A program made the translations under genes and the position numbers. The notes below the pieces were generated by a model. The model searched no databases, was not told the origin of the DNA, and worked only from the letters and a program-made list of their open reading frames with translations. From positions 1 to 26,154 of the forward strand of contig CAZDPE010000025.1 in NCBI GenBank assembly GCA_964507235.1: a DNA stretch of 26,154 nucleotides, given 5' to 3'. This document shows, piece after piece, positions 1-8,274 of this stretch (position 1 is the stretch's first letter; each line of letters starts with the position of its first letter). This stretch comes from Suilimivivens sp964507235 (GTDB lineage: Bacteria > Bacillota > Clostridia > Lachnospirales > Lachnospiraceae).

Positions 1-418
1 TATTGTCATGAACAATAGAAAGCACGCTTTGCGAACTTTCTATTGTCATGAATAAAATCCGTGCTGCCTCAGGGCAGGAAACGGACAGGGAAATTTCCCT
101 GATATTTTCAAACTCTTCCATATGCCTCGGATATCTTCTGCAGGTTTTGCAAAGGCTGTCTTCTCCCAGATTCAGCTGCATATCGCAAAGATTATCACGA
201 TTTAAAAAAGCGCACCTTTTATCTCTTGACTGCTTAAAGGTACCGCTTCCCCAATAAATGGAGTTACGCAGTCTTATGCCAAAAAGACCTTTTTCCTTCC
301 GGTATCTGTCAAGAGATTTTTCGTCTACGACAATCTGCCAGCCGGCGCAGCAGGTATCCTCACATTTGCCGGCCAGACAATGAAACTCCTTATAATAATC
401 GGGAACTACGTACAACAC
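1..418 (-). CDS. Flagellin lysine-N-methylase-like protein (FliB family), 5' part only
   Basis: The gene runs off the left edge, so only the N-terminal ~139 residues are visible. The translation shows the cysteine pattern of the FliB family: a C-x5-C-x3-CC-AGW block near the start (KCEDTCCAGW), then RCAFLN, LCDMQLNLGEDSLCKTC and a YPRHMEEF block, then SLSVSCPEAA. In known members this Cys-rich region binds a metal cluster and the enzyme methylates flagellin lysines. No motility gene is present here, so the substrate is open. I chose the GTG at 416-418, about 10 bases after a GGAG; a TTG directly follows it. The start overlaps the 3' end of the HAD gene by 29 bases, which suggests translational coupling. 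After the residues ARILF, at about position 51, the frame enters a palindromic repeat and family similarity stops, so the protein is either extended by the repeat or broken beyond the edge. Confidence 0.75.
   Translation of the reverse strand, partial: MLYVVPDYYKEFHCLAGKCEDTCCAGWQIVVDEKSLDRYRKEKGLFGIRLRNSIYWGSGTFKQSRDKRCAFLNRDNLCDMQLNLGEDSLCKTCRRYPRHMEEFENIREISLSVSCPEAARILFMTIESSQSVLSIVHDN
12..51. repeat. Palindromic repeat, copy 1 (inside FliB-like ORF)
   Basis: A perfect 11-bp inverted repeat (ACAATAGAAAG at 12-22, CTTTCTATTGT at 36-46) encloses a second small stem, CGC-ttt-GCG (25-33). It is followed by CATGAATA. The first 11 bases of the window (TATTGTCATGA) repeat 41-51 exactly, so another copy may end at the left edge with a 40-base period. 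On the minus strand the copy is open and read in frame as TIESSQSVLSIV within the FliB-like gene. Near-identical copies lie at 9743-9783 and 19700-19736. Confidence 0.85.
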
Positions 419-1064
419 CGGACATCCACTCCTTTACTTCCAATAAATCTCTACAAATAACATAAGAAAGCTCCTTCATTTCTTTATCAGGCCGTATCAT
501 ATCCGGAACCATAACGGGAATCGTACCCGCCCGGAATGCTGCCCTGATTCCGTTATAGGAGTCCTCTATTGCGATTGTTTCTGCAGGCAAAACTCCAAGA
601 TTATCACAGGCCAGCAGAAAAATATCCGGTTCAGGCTTGCTCTTTTGTACCATATCTCCGCAGGTAAGATTGTCAAAATATTCCATTAACCCTGCGTCCC
701 CGATTTCCTGTATTACCACGGCCTGCCTAGTGGAAGAAGCAAGCCCTATCAGATATCCTTCCGCTTTTAAGTATGACAGCAGCTCCACCACTCCCGGTTT
801 CATAGGAAGCCTGCCGCCGTCATAACGCTCATGAAATATCCGTGAGCATTCGCTTTTATAAGTATCATAGGGAAAATCCTTCCCATAATGATTCAGAAAA
901 ATTTCCTTTGTCAGCGCAGAATTAACGCCTACGCACCGGCTGTAAACCTCCCCGATATCAGGAATGCCATATTTTTCTGCCGTTTCTTTCCATCCTTCCA
1001 AAACCAGCCTTTCTGAATCAAAAATTACACCGTCCATATCAAATACTACCGCTTTACATTTCAT
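390..1064 (-). CDS. HAD-superfamily hydrolase, beta-phosphoglucomutase/phosphatase-like
   Basis: A 224-residue protein with all four HAD motifs: nucleophile and acid in FDMDGVIFDSE (Asp9 and Asp11), motif II in GLASSTRQ, the lysine in KSKPEPDIFL and the metal-binding acids in IEDSYNGI. The insert after motif I (residues about 15-80) is the helical C1 cap typical of the phosphoglycolate phosphatase/beta-phosphoglucomutase group, which act on small phosphorylated metabolites in the cytoplasm. The exact substrate cannot be read from sequence. I chose ATG at 1062-1064 because family members begin just before the first motif; a GTG nine bases upstream is also possible. It sits 45 bases downstream of the NSS transporter stop and probably shares its transcript. 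Its end overlaps the FliB-like start. Confidence 0.88.
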   Translation of the reverse strand: MKCKAVVFDMDGVIFDSERLVLEGWKETAEKYGIPDIGEVYSRCVGVNSALTKEIFLNHYGKDFPYDTYKSECSRIFHERYDGGRLPMKPGVVELLSYLKAEGYLIGLASSTRQAVVIQEIGDAGLMEYFDNLTCGDMVQKSKPEPDIFLLACDNLGVLPAETIAIEDSYNGIRAAFRAGTIPVMVPDMIRPDKEMKELSYVICRDLLEVKEWMSGVVRSSRLL

Positions 1065-1109
1065 AAACAGCACCCTGCTCTCCTGCCAATATAAATAATC
1101 CTGCCATTT

Positions 1110-2516
1110 CTATATCACCGTCAAAATCCCAAGGGATTTCAGCAGCAGAATCACCAATAACACCGGAGCAATATATCTTATCATAACAATAAACAGCTTT
1201 CTTCTGCCGAATTTACAGCCTGATTTTTCCACTTCCTCAATAATAATCCCGGGTTTTACTATCCAGCCTATCAGAATACAGGTTCCTATGGCAACTAAAG
1301 GCATGAAGCAGTTGTTGCTGATGAAATCCATCACATCAAGAATCTGGGCGCTTGCCCCATTGGGCAGTGTTATATCAAAGTACAGCTTATTATAACCCAG
1401 ACATACTAAAATTCCTCCTGCCAGGGCAATCACTGTTTCAACAGCCGCAGCTTTTATTCTGGACATATGGAATTTGTCCATGAAACTGGATACCACCGCT
1501 TCCATGACGGAAACCGCGCTTGTCAGAGCCGCAAACAATACCATTGCAAAAAACAGACAGCCCACTGCATTACCGATTTTTCCCATGGATACAAAAACTT
1601 TAGGCAGAGATATAAACATAAGGCTGGGACCTGACGCCGCCATTCCCTCTCTTCCCATAAACGTATATACTGCCGGAATAATCATTACACCTGCCAGAAA
1701 AGCAACTAACGTATCGAATATTTCAATCTGGTTTATGGATTTAACGAGATTGGCTTCATCCTTCACGTAAGATCCATACGCTATCATAATTCCCATAGCA
1801 ACGCTGAGGCTGAAAAACAGCTGTCCCATGGCATCCAGCAGTACGGAAAAAAAGCCTTTTACCGTTAGCCCGCTTAAATCGGGAATTACATAAATTTTCA
1901 ATCCCTCCAGCCCCGACCTTGTGACACCGGTTTCATCGGTATGGCTGATAGTAATGGAAAAAACTGCAATTCCAATTACCAGAAGCAGTAAAACAGGCAT
2001 GATTACCTTAGAGGAGGATTCGATTCCCTTATTGACACCCCGGAATACAATAAATGCAACTACCCCCAGGAAAACAGCCAGCATGACAAGCGGCTGGATT
2101 TCACCTGTAATAAATCCTGTAAAATAGCCGTCTGCAGCTGCCTGCGTTCCTTCTCCTGTCAGATAAGCAATAAAATATTTCACTACCCATCCTCCGATAA
2201 CACAGTAATAGGGCAATATGATTACCGGAACCAGACAGGCCAGCACTCCTAAAAAGCCCCAGCCCTTTTTCACCCTTCCATATGCCGTAAGCGGACTCTG
2301 CTTTGTTTTTCTTCCTATGGCAATCTCCGTAGTAAGCAGTGTAAATCCAAAGGTCACTGCCAGAATTAAATAAATCACCAGAAAAAGACCTCCCCCATCC
2401 TTCGCCGCCAGATAGGGAAACCTCCATATATTGCCTAAGCCCACTGCACTTCCTGCCGCTGCAAGCACAAATCCGATAGAACCGGAAAACGAGTTTCTGT
2501 GTTTTTCTTTATTCAT
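1110..2516 (-). CDS. Na+-dependent transporter, neurotransmitter:sodium symporter (NSS) family
   Basis: A 468-residue membrane protein with about 11-12 hydrophobic helices. The N-terminus carries the NSS signature GSAVGLGNIWRFPYLAAKDG (TM1 unwound region that binds Na+ and substrate in LeuT), followed by GGGLFLVIYLI in TM2. A second recognisable block, LDAMGQLFFSLSVAMGIMIAYGSY, lies in the TM6-7 region. Bacterial NSS proteins import amino acids or related amines with sodium; the substrate here is not determined. Length is normal for bacterial members. It follows the degV gene by 50 bases and precedes the HAD gene by 45 bases on the same strand. A C-terminal scrap of a different NSS paralogue survives at 3434-3540. 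Confidence 0.92.
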   Translation of the reverse strand: MNKEKHRNSFSGSIGFVLAAAGSAVGLGNIWRFPYLAAKDGGGLFLVIYLILAVTFGFTLLTTEIAIGRKTKQSPLTAYGRVKKGWGFLGVLACLVPVIILPYYCVIGGWVVKYFIAYLTGEGTQAAADGYFTGFITGEIQPLVMLAVFLGVVAFIVFRGVNKGIESSSKVIMPVLLLLVIGIAVFSITISHTDETGVTRSGLEGLKIYVIPDLSGLTVKGFFSVLLDAMGQLFFSLSVAMGIMIAYGSYVKDEANLVKSINQIEIFDTLVAFLAGVMIIPAVYTFMGREGMAASGPSLMFISLPKVFVSMGKIGNAVGCLFFAMVLFAALTSAVSVMEAVVSSFMDKFHMSRIKAAAVETVIALAGGILVCLGYNKLYFDITLPNGASAQILDVMDFISNNCFMPLVAIGTCILIGWIVKPGIIIEEVEKSGCKFGRRKLFIVMIRYIAPVLLVILLLKSLGILTVI

Positions 2517-2566
2517 TCAACTGTTCCTCAAATATTTTTATTTATAAAATTTTTGTCCCGGCGGGA

Positions 2567-3415
2567 TTATTCACTGATGAACAGCACACCCAGTGTTCCT
2601 GGACCGCAATGACAGGAAATTACGCCGCCGGCTCTTGTTTCCAGAACCTCATCAAAACGATTCAGGGATTTCAAATAAGAGCGGACTTCTTCCACTATCT
2701 CTTCCTCACAGCCCGAATGGGTAATGAAAACCCTGTCCTTTTTCGCCCGCTTTAAATCCTCTTCCATGTCGGTAACATAGGATGTAATTACTTTTCCCAG
2801 GTGACCGCGGTATTTCTTTCCCGGCTTCATCTTTCCGTTTTCCACCATAATTCTGGGATGAAGCTTCAAGGCTCCGCCTGCCATTGCCGCCAGACCGCTG
2901 CACCTTCCTCCGCGATGAAGATAAACCAGCGTATCCACTACAAAGCTGGCTCTCACAAGAGGTTTTAATTCCTCCATGCGCCTTACAATCTCTTCTCCAT
3001 TTTTCCCTTCCATTGCCATAATTGCGGCTTCGATTACAAGAAGTCCGATACCCGTAGAAAGATTTTCGGAATTCACCACCCTGATAAAATCCGATGCCTG
3101 CAATTCTTCCGCCGCCATTCTCATCACATTTCCGGAAGCCGACATTTCATCTGATATGGAAAAGCATACCGTCTCCTTATTTGCTTCCGCATAGGGCTTT
3201 AATAATTCAACAGCATCTTTTAAGGAAGGCGCCGATGTTTTCGGTGTCGTTTTATGAGCATCCGACCAGTCAAAAATCTCCTGCGGCGTAATATTTGTCC
3301 CATCCAGATATTCTTCCTCATCCAGCAAAATATGAAGCGGCAGAATTGATATTTCATATTTCTCCAATAAGTCCTTTGACAAATCACAGGTGCTGTCTGC
3401 AATAATTTTTACCAT
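2567..3415 (-). CDS. DegV family fatty-acid-binding protein
   Basis: A 282-residue protein starting MVKIIADSTCDLSKDL, the typical DegV N-terminus, followed by LPLHILLDEEEYLDG and the TSAPSLKD segment. The second domain has VVDTLVYLHRGGRCSG and a C-terminal SCHCGPGTLGVLF. DegV proteins are two-domain cytoplasmic proteins that bind a fatty acid between the domains; FakB members present it to the kinase FakA. No fakA is in the window, so a FakB role is only possible. The ATG follows GAGGAAAATATT, a reasonable ribosome binding site. The gene heads a minus-strand run with the NSS transporter and the HAD gene. Confidence 0.92.
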   Translation of the reverse strand: MVKIIADSTCDLSKDLLEKYEISILPLHILLDEEEYLDGTNITPQEIFDWSDAHKTTPKTSAPSLKDAVELLKPYAEANKETVCFSISDEMSASGNVMRMAAEELQASDFIRVVNSENLSTGIGLLVIEAAIMAMEGKNGEEIVRRMEELKPLVRASFVVDTLVYLHRGGRCSGLAAMAGGALKLHPRIMVENGKMKPGKKYRGHLGKVITSYVTDMEEDLKRAKKDRVFITHSGCEEEIVEEVRSYLKSLNRFDEVLETRAGGVISCHCGPGTLGVLFISE

Positions 3416-3433
3416 AATATTTTCCTCTTTCTC

Positions 3434-3862
3434 TTATTTTAATCCCATAAGTATAATAATTATAATTATGCATGGAATCACATAGGTCACATAGCTGCGC
3501 AGTATTTTGGGGAATTTCATCCCTTTCCCCTCATTTGCTTCTGTGAAGGTTTGATAATCTGTTGTCAGTATTCTTCCAGGAACGCCTTTTACTTCCAATT
3601 CTTTTAATATTTGTAAAAGCGGGGTAATCCCATTCATATTTATAAAAGCAACACTAATGGAAAATTCCTCACATGCCATAAGTTCTTCTTCAATAGAAGA
3701 TAAAACCTTTCTGCCTTCTTTATAATTATTTGAAATAAATTGGGGTTTATATGCAAGATTTGATGTTGCATCCGCACTATAAAGGCTGTTGTAAATCCTT
3801 GCTGCAGTTGAGTAATCTTCATTGATTGCATAAAAAAAATATCTCCTCCCGGAAATTGACAT
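3434..3862 (-). pseudogene. Chimeric fragment: helicase N-terminal PLD-like domain joined to NSS transporter C-terminus
   Basis: The 142-residue reading frame has two unrelated halves. Residues about 15-107 (YNSLYSADATSNLAYKPQFI, then NNYKEGRKVLSSIEEELMAC, SISVAFINMNGITPLLQ, RILTTDYQTFTE) match the phospholipase-D-like N-terminal domain of large DEAD/DEAH helicases of the DUF3427 type, normally about 900 residues or more. The remaining ~30 residues (GKGMKFPKILRSYVTYVIP followed by a run of isoleucines) look like the last helix of an NSS transporter different from the intact one at 1110-2516. The join lies near 3540. A deletion that fused the two genes is the simplest explanation. A small expressed product cannot be excluded, but it would lack all helicase motifs and nearly all of the transporter. 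Confidence 0.72.
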
Positions 3863-3908
3863 ATTAGCTATATTTTACCATGAAGAAATCATATATAAAA
3901 GCTAAAAC

Positions 3909-5081
3909 TCACCTGCACAGCCTGATTATTTTATCAGCCGCGCCCACAGCTCCTGAGCAACGTTTAAAGCCTTCCGAAACAGCCGCGGCACTTTCGCGAT
4001 AAGAAGGCATTTCAAGCACCTGTTCAATTGATTTGCGAATGGCTGCCGGACTTGTTTTCTTCAAGTAAATTCCCGCACCTAATTGCGATACCCTGGCTGC
4101 CACACCTTCCTGTTCAGTTGTCTGCGGATACATTACTAACGGCACCTGGTAATACAGGCTTTCGTTAACACTGTTCATGCCGCAGTGGGATAAAAACGCA
4201 TCCGCTTTATTTAATACTGCAATCTGGTCTGTAAAATTGCTTACGGAAATATTTTCCGGTATTGTTCCCAGGTCATCAATATGAATCAGGTTTCCTACTG
4301 ACATAATGACTTGATATCCGGTACCGCCCAGCGCCTGAATACAATTTTTATAAAACTGCAGACAATTATTCACAACAGTTCCCATGGAAATATAAACCAG
4401 CTTATCTTTTTCTTTTTTGATGTTTTCCGTAACAGGTCTGACAGATGGTCCGACAAAGGTATATTTATCAGAAAACGTTTCCGCACATGGCTGGAATTCC
4501 CGGGAAGTATATACAATGGTATTGGTCTGATTATCGTTCTGGATAATGTCCAGAATATTTTTTACCGGATACCCCTTATCCTGCAGTCTTTTCAGATTTT
4601 TATTGATTTCAGGCATAGAAAATATCATTGAAAACAATTGAGTTACACTTTGTTTCATAATTTTAGCTGAATGCTGATTAAACGCAAAGGTTGTAGTTGA
4701 TGAAACAAACGGAATATTTAACTTAAGTGCAACCGCTTTGCCCCACACTGCCATGGAATCAGCTACAATACAGTCCGGCTGTAATTCTGCCATATCCCTG
4801 CAGACCATATCATCTAACGCCAATGTGGTATCCACCAGAACCTTCGTTGAAAATGCCAGGTCCTTCCCGATTCTTTCAGCGTCTTCAGGCTCAAGCCTCT
4901 GCTCAGTATCATACTCGTCGCAGGCTATAAATTTTGCTCCTGCTGCCTCAATTTTTTCCCGGAAAAGATTATAAGAATAATACCATACCCTGTGTCCTCG
5001 TTTTACCAATTCGCTCACTACTTCCAGGGTAGGATTAGTATGTCCATAAGCCGGAATACAGAAAAATACTATTTTACTCAT
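3909..5081 (-). CDS. Macrolide-type (MGT) family glycosyltransferase, GT1
   Basis: A 390-residue protein with the GT-B fold layout of YjiC/MGT enzymes. The N-terminal acceptor domain starts MSKIVFFCIPAYGHTNPTLE (the GH-x-NP motif), and the C-terminal donor domain carries VYISMGTVVNN and the nucleotide-sugar signature LSHCGMNSVNESLYYQVPLV followed by MYPQTTEQ. These enzymes transfer glucose or another sugar from a UDP-sugar to small hydrophobic acceptors such as macrolides, flavonoids or bile-acid-like compounds; the acceptor here is unknown. Two tandem ATGs follow AGGAGG. I chose the second (5079-5081, spacing 6), which overlaps the last codons of the AbrB gene. The two genes are therefore coupled and share the palindromic operator upstream. 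Confidence 0.88.
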   Translation of the reverse strand: MSKIVFFCIPAYGHTNPTLEVVSELVKRGHRVWYYSYNLFREKIEAAGAKFIACDEYDTEQRLEPEDAERIGKDLAFSTKVLVDTTLALDDMVCRDMAELQPDCIVADSMAVWGKAVALKLNIPFVSSTTTFAFNQHSAKIMKQSVTQLFSMIFSMPEINKNLKRLQDKGYPVKNILDIIQNDNQTNTIVYTSREFQPCAETFSDKYTFVGPSVRPVTENIKKEKDKLVYISMGTVVNNCLQFYKNCIQALGGTGYQVIMSVGNLIHIDDLGTIPENISVSNFTDQIAVLNKADAFLSHCGMNSVNESLYYQVPLVMYPQTTEQEGVAARVSQLGAGIYLKKTSPAAIRKSIEQVLEMPSYRESAAAVSEGFKRCSGAVGAADKIIRLCR

Positions 5082-5307
5082 CATTTTCCTCCTGATTCCC
5101 CATGGACATTTCTCCAAATATCATGGATATATATTTATTCATCATGAATTTAGGCGGTATTGCTATTCCCTTTTCGATATCACCCAGTACCAGAATAGTA
5201 TCTCCCGGATGAATATCAAACATCTCTCTGGCCTCCTTGGGTATGACAAATTGACCCTTTTCACCTATTTTTACCGTCCATGCATTTTTGCCAGCCGGCT
5301 TATTCAT
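5074..5307 (-). CDS. AbrB/SpoVT-type transcriptional regulator
   Basis: A 77-residue protein. Residues about 8-52 (WTVKIGEKGQFVIPKEAREM, FDIHPGDTILVLGD) form the swapped-hairpin AbrB DNA-binding domain with the classic GQFVIPKEAR core; the C-terminal tail is short and methionine-rich. AbrB-type proteins dimerise and bind DNA at palindromic or AT-rich sites. The start has a strong ribosome binding site (GGAGGTGG, 5 bases before ATG). Its stop overlaps the glycosyltransferase start, making a two-gene operon. The promoter immediately upstream contains a 16-bp perfect palindrome over the -10 box, so it probably represses its own transcription and that of the glycosyltransferase. Confidence 0.9.
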   Translation of the reverse strand: MNKPAGKNAWTVKIGEKGQFVIPKEAREMFDIHPGDTILVLGDIEKGIAIPPKFMMNKYISMIFGEMSMGNQEENDE

Positions 5308-5323
5308 TTAAACCACCTCCAAA

Positions 5324-5348
5324 GTATGATTTGTATGATTAATCATAC
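5324..5348. promoter_or_regulatory. Probable AbrB operator: palindrome plus direct half-site
   Basis: GTATGATTAATCATAC at 5333-5348 is a perfect 16-bp palindrome. A further half-site GTATGATT lies next to it at 5324-5331. The palindrome covers the proposed -10 box of the abrB-glycosyltransferase promoter, and the extra half-site lies between it and the ribosome binding site. Binding by the AbrB protein encoded just downstream is an inference from position and symmetry. Confidence 0.6.
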
Positions 5349-5370
5349 TCTCATTGCTATGTTAAGTCAA
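5342..5370 (-). promoter_or_regulatory. Sigma-70-type promoter for abrB-glycosyltransferase operon
   Basis: On the minus strand TTGACT (5370-5365) and TATGAT (5347-5342) are separated by exactly 17 bases. The -35 box lies over the stop codon end of recQ (5362-5364 is the recQ stop). The -10 box is inside the palindromic operator. Confidence 0.6.
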
Positions 5371-7362
5371 CTGACATTTTCTCCTGCGCAGTTCGTTTAC
5401 AATTTCCCTCTGCGCCATCTCATTATACATCAGTACATCATATTCATTTCCGTTGCTGCTTACCTTAGTGCCTACTGTAATTCCCATTCTATCTCCCTCA
5501 GTCCGAACCACCTTGCGCCACCGTCCGGCAGAATAAACCTCATCAATATATCCCTCCGTTTTCAGCCAGTGCTCAATAGACGAAGCAGTGGCCTTTTTCA
5601 TATTGGCGGCAGAGGGCGAAATGCTTCGGATATCATTCAACCGGACAACCAAATCAGAAAGAAAGCAGTTTTCCGTAAATTGTATCTGCCTGTACATTTC
5701 ATCTGTTACATAAAACTCTTCTTTTTTCCCTGCACTTCTTTTCGGTGAACCGTACAATTCCGTATTCCTGCGGACAGCATTATCTTCCCTTTCCTCACCA
5801 TGACTGCCTGCAAAGCTGCGGATTGCAGTTAAAAATTTTTCTCCGTATTTTCCGTATTTGTGCTCCCCCACACCTGATACGGCAAGCATTTCCTGCCTGC
5901 TTACAGGCTGCTTTTCACACATATCCGCCAAAGTCTTATCTGAAAAAATAATATAGGGAGGCACGCCCTCCTTTGCTGCTATTTCATGTCTGACTTCCCG
6001 CAGCTGTTCAAACAGCTGACGCCCTAATGGCGTCAGGCTGTCCGTTTTTCCGCCGTACCCGGATTCTTTTTCCCTTTTTAAGCTTCTGTCTTCCAATTCA
6101 TTATCTGAATCTATCTCTGCAACAGTTGTTTTAAAGCCTTCCAGGCAAACAGAGCAGTTGCCGCAATTGCAATATGCCCCTCTGGTTTCATCTCCAAAAT
6201 ACTGCAGGATAAAATTCCGAAGACACCTGTGGGATTTGCTGTAAAAGGTCATTTTTTTCAGGCGTTCCTCATCACGATTCTTAAGTTCATCCATTTGAGC
6301 ATAGCTCATGCCCGGATTTAATTCCCTGCTTTCAATTAAGAAACGGTTGATAACCACATCCTGGGGAGAATAAAGGAGGATACATTCCGCTTCCTCCCCG
6401 TCGCGTCCCGCTCTTCCCGCCTCCTGATAGTAATTTTCAATGCTCTGGGGCATATTGTAATGAATGACAAAACGGACATTTGACTTATCTATTCCCATCC
6501 CAAAGGCATTGGTTGCCACAATAACAGGCTTTATGTCATAAATAAAAGCATCCTGATTTGCCTTTCTTTCTTCATTCGTCAGACCCGCATGATACCTCGT
6601 TGCCGGATATCCGCCTTCCTTCAAAATTTCATAAACCTTTTCCACATTTTTTCTTGTGGCACAGTAGATAATCCCGCTTTCGCCCATATGGCTGTTAAGA
6701 TATTTCAAAATGAAAGCTTCCTTTTTCCTTATCTGCTGCACCTCAAAATACAGATTCTTACGGTCAAAGCCCGTAACCAGAATCTCCGGATTATCCAGAT
6801 TCAGAATATTTTGTATATCTTCTTTAACTTCTTTCGTTGCTGTTGCTGTAAAAGCGCTTATAACCGGGCGATTTGTGAGCCTTTGCGTAAAGGCAAGAAT
6901 ATTCATATAGCTTGGCCTGAAGTCCTGGCCCCACTGAGAAATACAATGCGCTTCATCCACAGTCAGCATGGAAATATTCACCCTTTTTGCAAAATCAATA
7001 AAAGCCTCCGTTTCCAGACGTTCCGGCGCTACATAAATAATTTTGTACTGTCCCTGCCCCGCCAGCTCCATAGCCCTTGAAATCTGCCTTTCTGTCAGCG
7101 AGCTGTTGATATAAGCGGCATGAACGCCTGCCTGGTTTAACGCTTGTACCTGATCCTTCATCAGGGAAATTAACGGAGAAATGACCAGCGTAATCCCCGG
7201 AAGAAGCAGGGCCGGTACCTGATAACAGATGGATTTGCCTGCTCCGGTAGGCATGATGCCAAGCGCATCCCTGCCCTCCAATATGGCATCTATCAGTTTT
7301 TCCTGCCCCTGACGAAATGAATCATATCCAAAATATTTTTTTAAAATCTCATCCTTATTCAT
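5362..7362 (-). CDS. recQ: ATP-dependent DNA helicase RecQ
   Basis: A 666-residue superfamily 2 helicase. Visible motifs: FGYDSFRQGQ (motif 0), Walker A GIMPTGAGKS (residues 36-45), TVDEAHCISQWGQDFRP (DEAH at 136-139 plus the RecQ aromatic loop), then GIIYCATRKNVEKVYEIL, ATNAFGMGIDKSNVRFVIH and QEAGRAGRDG. A zinc-binding Cys set follows (HRC, then YCNCGNCSVC), and an HRDC domain is recognisable (PPYIIFSDKTLADMC through VSGVGEHKYGKYG). It unwinds branched DNA in recombinational repair. I chose ATG at 7360-7362 because the family starts just before motif 0 and AGAGGA lies about 10 bases upstream; a TTG at 7389 is also open. Its upstream flank is a decayed gene on the other strand, so its native promoter may have been replaced. 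Confidence 0.95.
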   Translation of the reverse strand: MNKDEILKKYFGYDSFRQGQEKLIDAILEGRDALGIMPTGAGKSICYQVPALLLPGITLVISPLISLMKDQVQALNQAGVHAAYINSSLTERQISRAMELAGQGQYKIIYVAPERLETEAFIDFAKRVNISMLTVDEAHCISQWGQDFRPSYMNILAFTQRLTNRPVISAFTATATKEVKEDIQNILNLDNPEILVTGFDRKNLYFEVQQIRKKEAFILKYLNSHMGESGIIYCATRKNVEKVYEILKEGGYPATRYHAGLTNEERKANQDAFIYDIKPVIVATNAFGMGIDKSNVRFVIHYNMPQSIENYYQEAGRAGRDGEEAECILLYSPQDVVINRFLIESRELNPGMSYAQMDELKNRDEERLKKMTFYSKSHRCLRNFILQYFGDETRGAYCNCGNCSVCLEGFKTTVAEIDSDNELEDRSLKREKESGYGGKTDSLTPLGRQLFEQLREVRHEIAAKEGVPPYIIFSDKTLADMCEKQPVSRQEMLAVSGVGEHKYGKYGEKFLTAIRSFAGSHGEEREDNAVRRNTELYGSPKRSAGKKEEFYVTDEMYRQIQFTENCFLSDLVVRLNDIRSISPSAANMKKATASSIEHWLKTEGYIDEVYSAGRWRKVVRTEGDRMGITVGTKVSSNGNEYDVLMYNEMAQREIVNELRRRKCQLT

Positions 7363-7384
7363 AAATAACTTTTCCTCTTTTTCC

Positions 7385-8274
7385 GACAATATCAGTGAAC
7401 GGATTGCTCCTTTTGATACAAAGGATTTGCAGGAATTTACGCCCTCTTTTCTGAGCGGTTTCTATGCGGATATGGCCGATGTGGACAGCGGCCTGTACAG
7501 GAATGAGGCTCTGACACTGGCCAACACAACCAGCTTCAGCAAACTGAAAGGTCACCGTGCTTTTACTGGTATCAATATTTCTCTGGAAACCGGAAATATC
7601 CCTTCAGCGAATCAGGCACTTTGCACTACATATAATCCCCCCCGGAGCGTGTGATGTACCCTGTATGGTTCATGTCCTACCGTAAAGGCGACCGTATTGC
7701 CTACGCAACGGTAAACGGCCAGACCGGTAAGGTAACAGCAGATATTCCTGTTGATATCAAAAAATATACCATTGGTTCAGTACTCCTGGCAATTCCGATT
7801 TTTATATTCTTGAACTTATTTTTTACCATTAAACCTGCTCTACTGCTTAGACATTCCACTCTTTTGGCAGCAGGCGCAATTTTTCTCCATTTATGGGAAA
7901 TTGTGAAAATCTATCACAGAGATAAAAGAAATGATGATCGGGGATATCAGTTCCGCCTGGAAAAATATGCTTCTCCGGAATCCGAAATCAATACGAAAAC
8001 TGCCATTTCCTTTAAAGATATACTCAATTTCAGCGCATTTGACGAAAAACACCGGATGCCGGGATTCATGGGCGCACTGATTGCCATAGCACTCGCTTTC
8101 CTGATCTTCCGGATTAATCCTGTTTCGGATATTTGGTCCTACTCCGGCGCTATTGCTTCTTTTTTGGGCATTTTGTTTACAGCGGCAGCGGAGGCGGTCA
8201 TCGTTTTTAAGCTTTCTTTCTTTTGTAAATGTAATAGACTGTGCAAAGTAAAATTCCGAAACAGGTGGCTGTAG
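7385..8274 (+). pseudogene. Remnant of a zinc-ribbon membrane protein family gene, 5' truncated and frameshifted
   Basis: Two overlapping frames carry one broken protein. The first (7385-7654) contains APFDTKDLQEFTPSFLSGFY ADMADVDSG; the second (from about 7640) contains YPVWFMSYRKGDRIAYATVN, GQTGKVTADIP and several hydrophobic segments. This order (PFD-x-L-x-F-x-P-x-L-x-G, then PVW, then NGQTGK, then membrane helices) matches a family common in Clostridia that has an N-terminal zinc ribbon and is often loosely annotated as a PriA-like helicase; it has no helicase motif here. The zinc ribbon is missing, the left edge joins directly to the recQ start, and the frame changes at or near a run of seven C (7637-7643). 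The right end runs 68 bases antisense into the MATE gene, so the native C-terminus is probably lost too. Confidence 0.65.

Noticed and set aside
2530..2566. Terminator between degV and the NSS gene
   Set aside because: TCCC-GCC-GGGA followed by A/T-rich sequence gives only a four-base-pair stem, too weak to call.
5209..5748. Plus-strand frame of 179 codons across abrB and the recQ 3' end
   Set aside because: Antisense to two well-supported genes; its composition reflects the complement of their codons.
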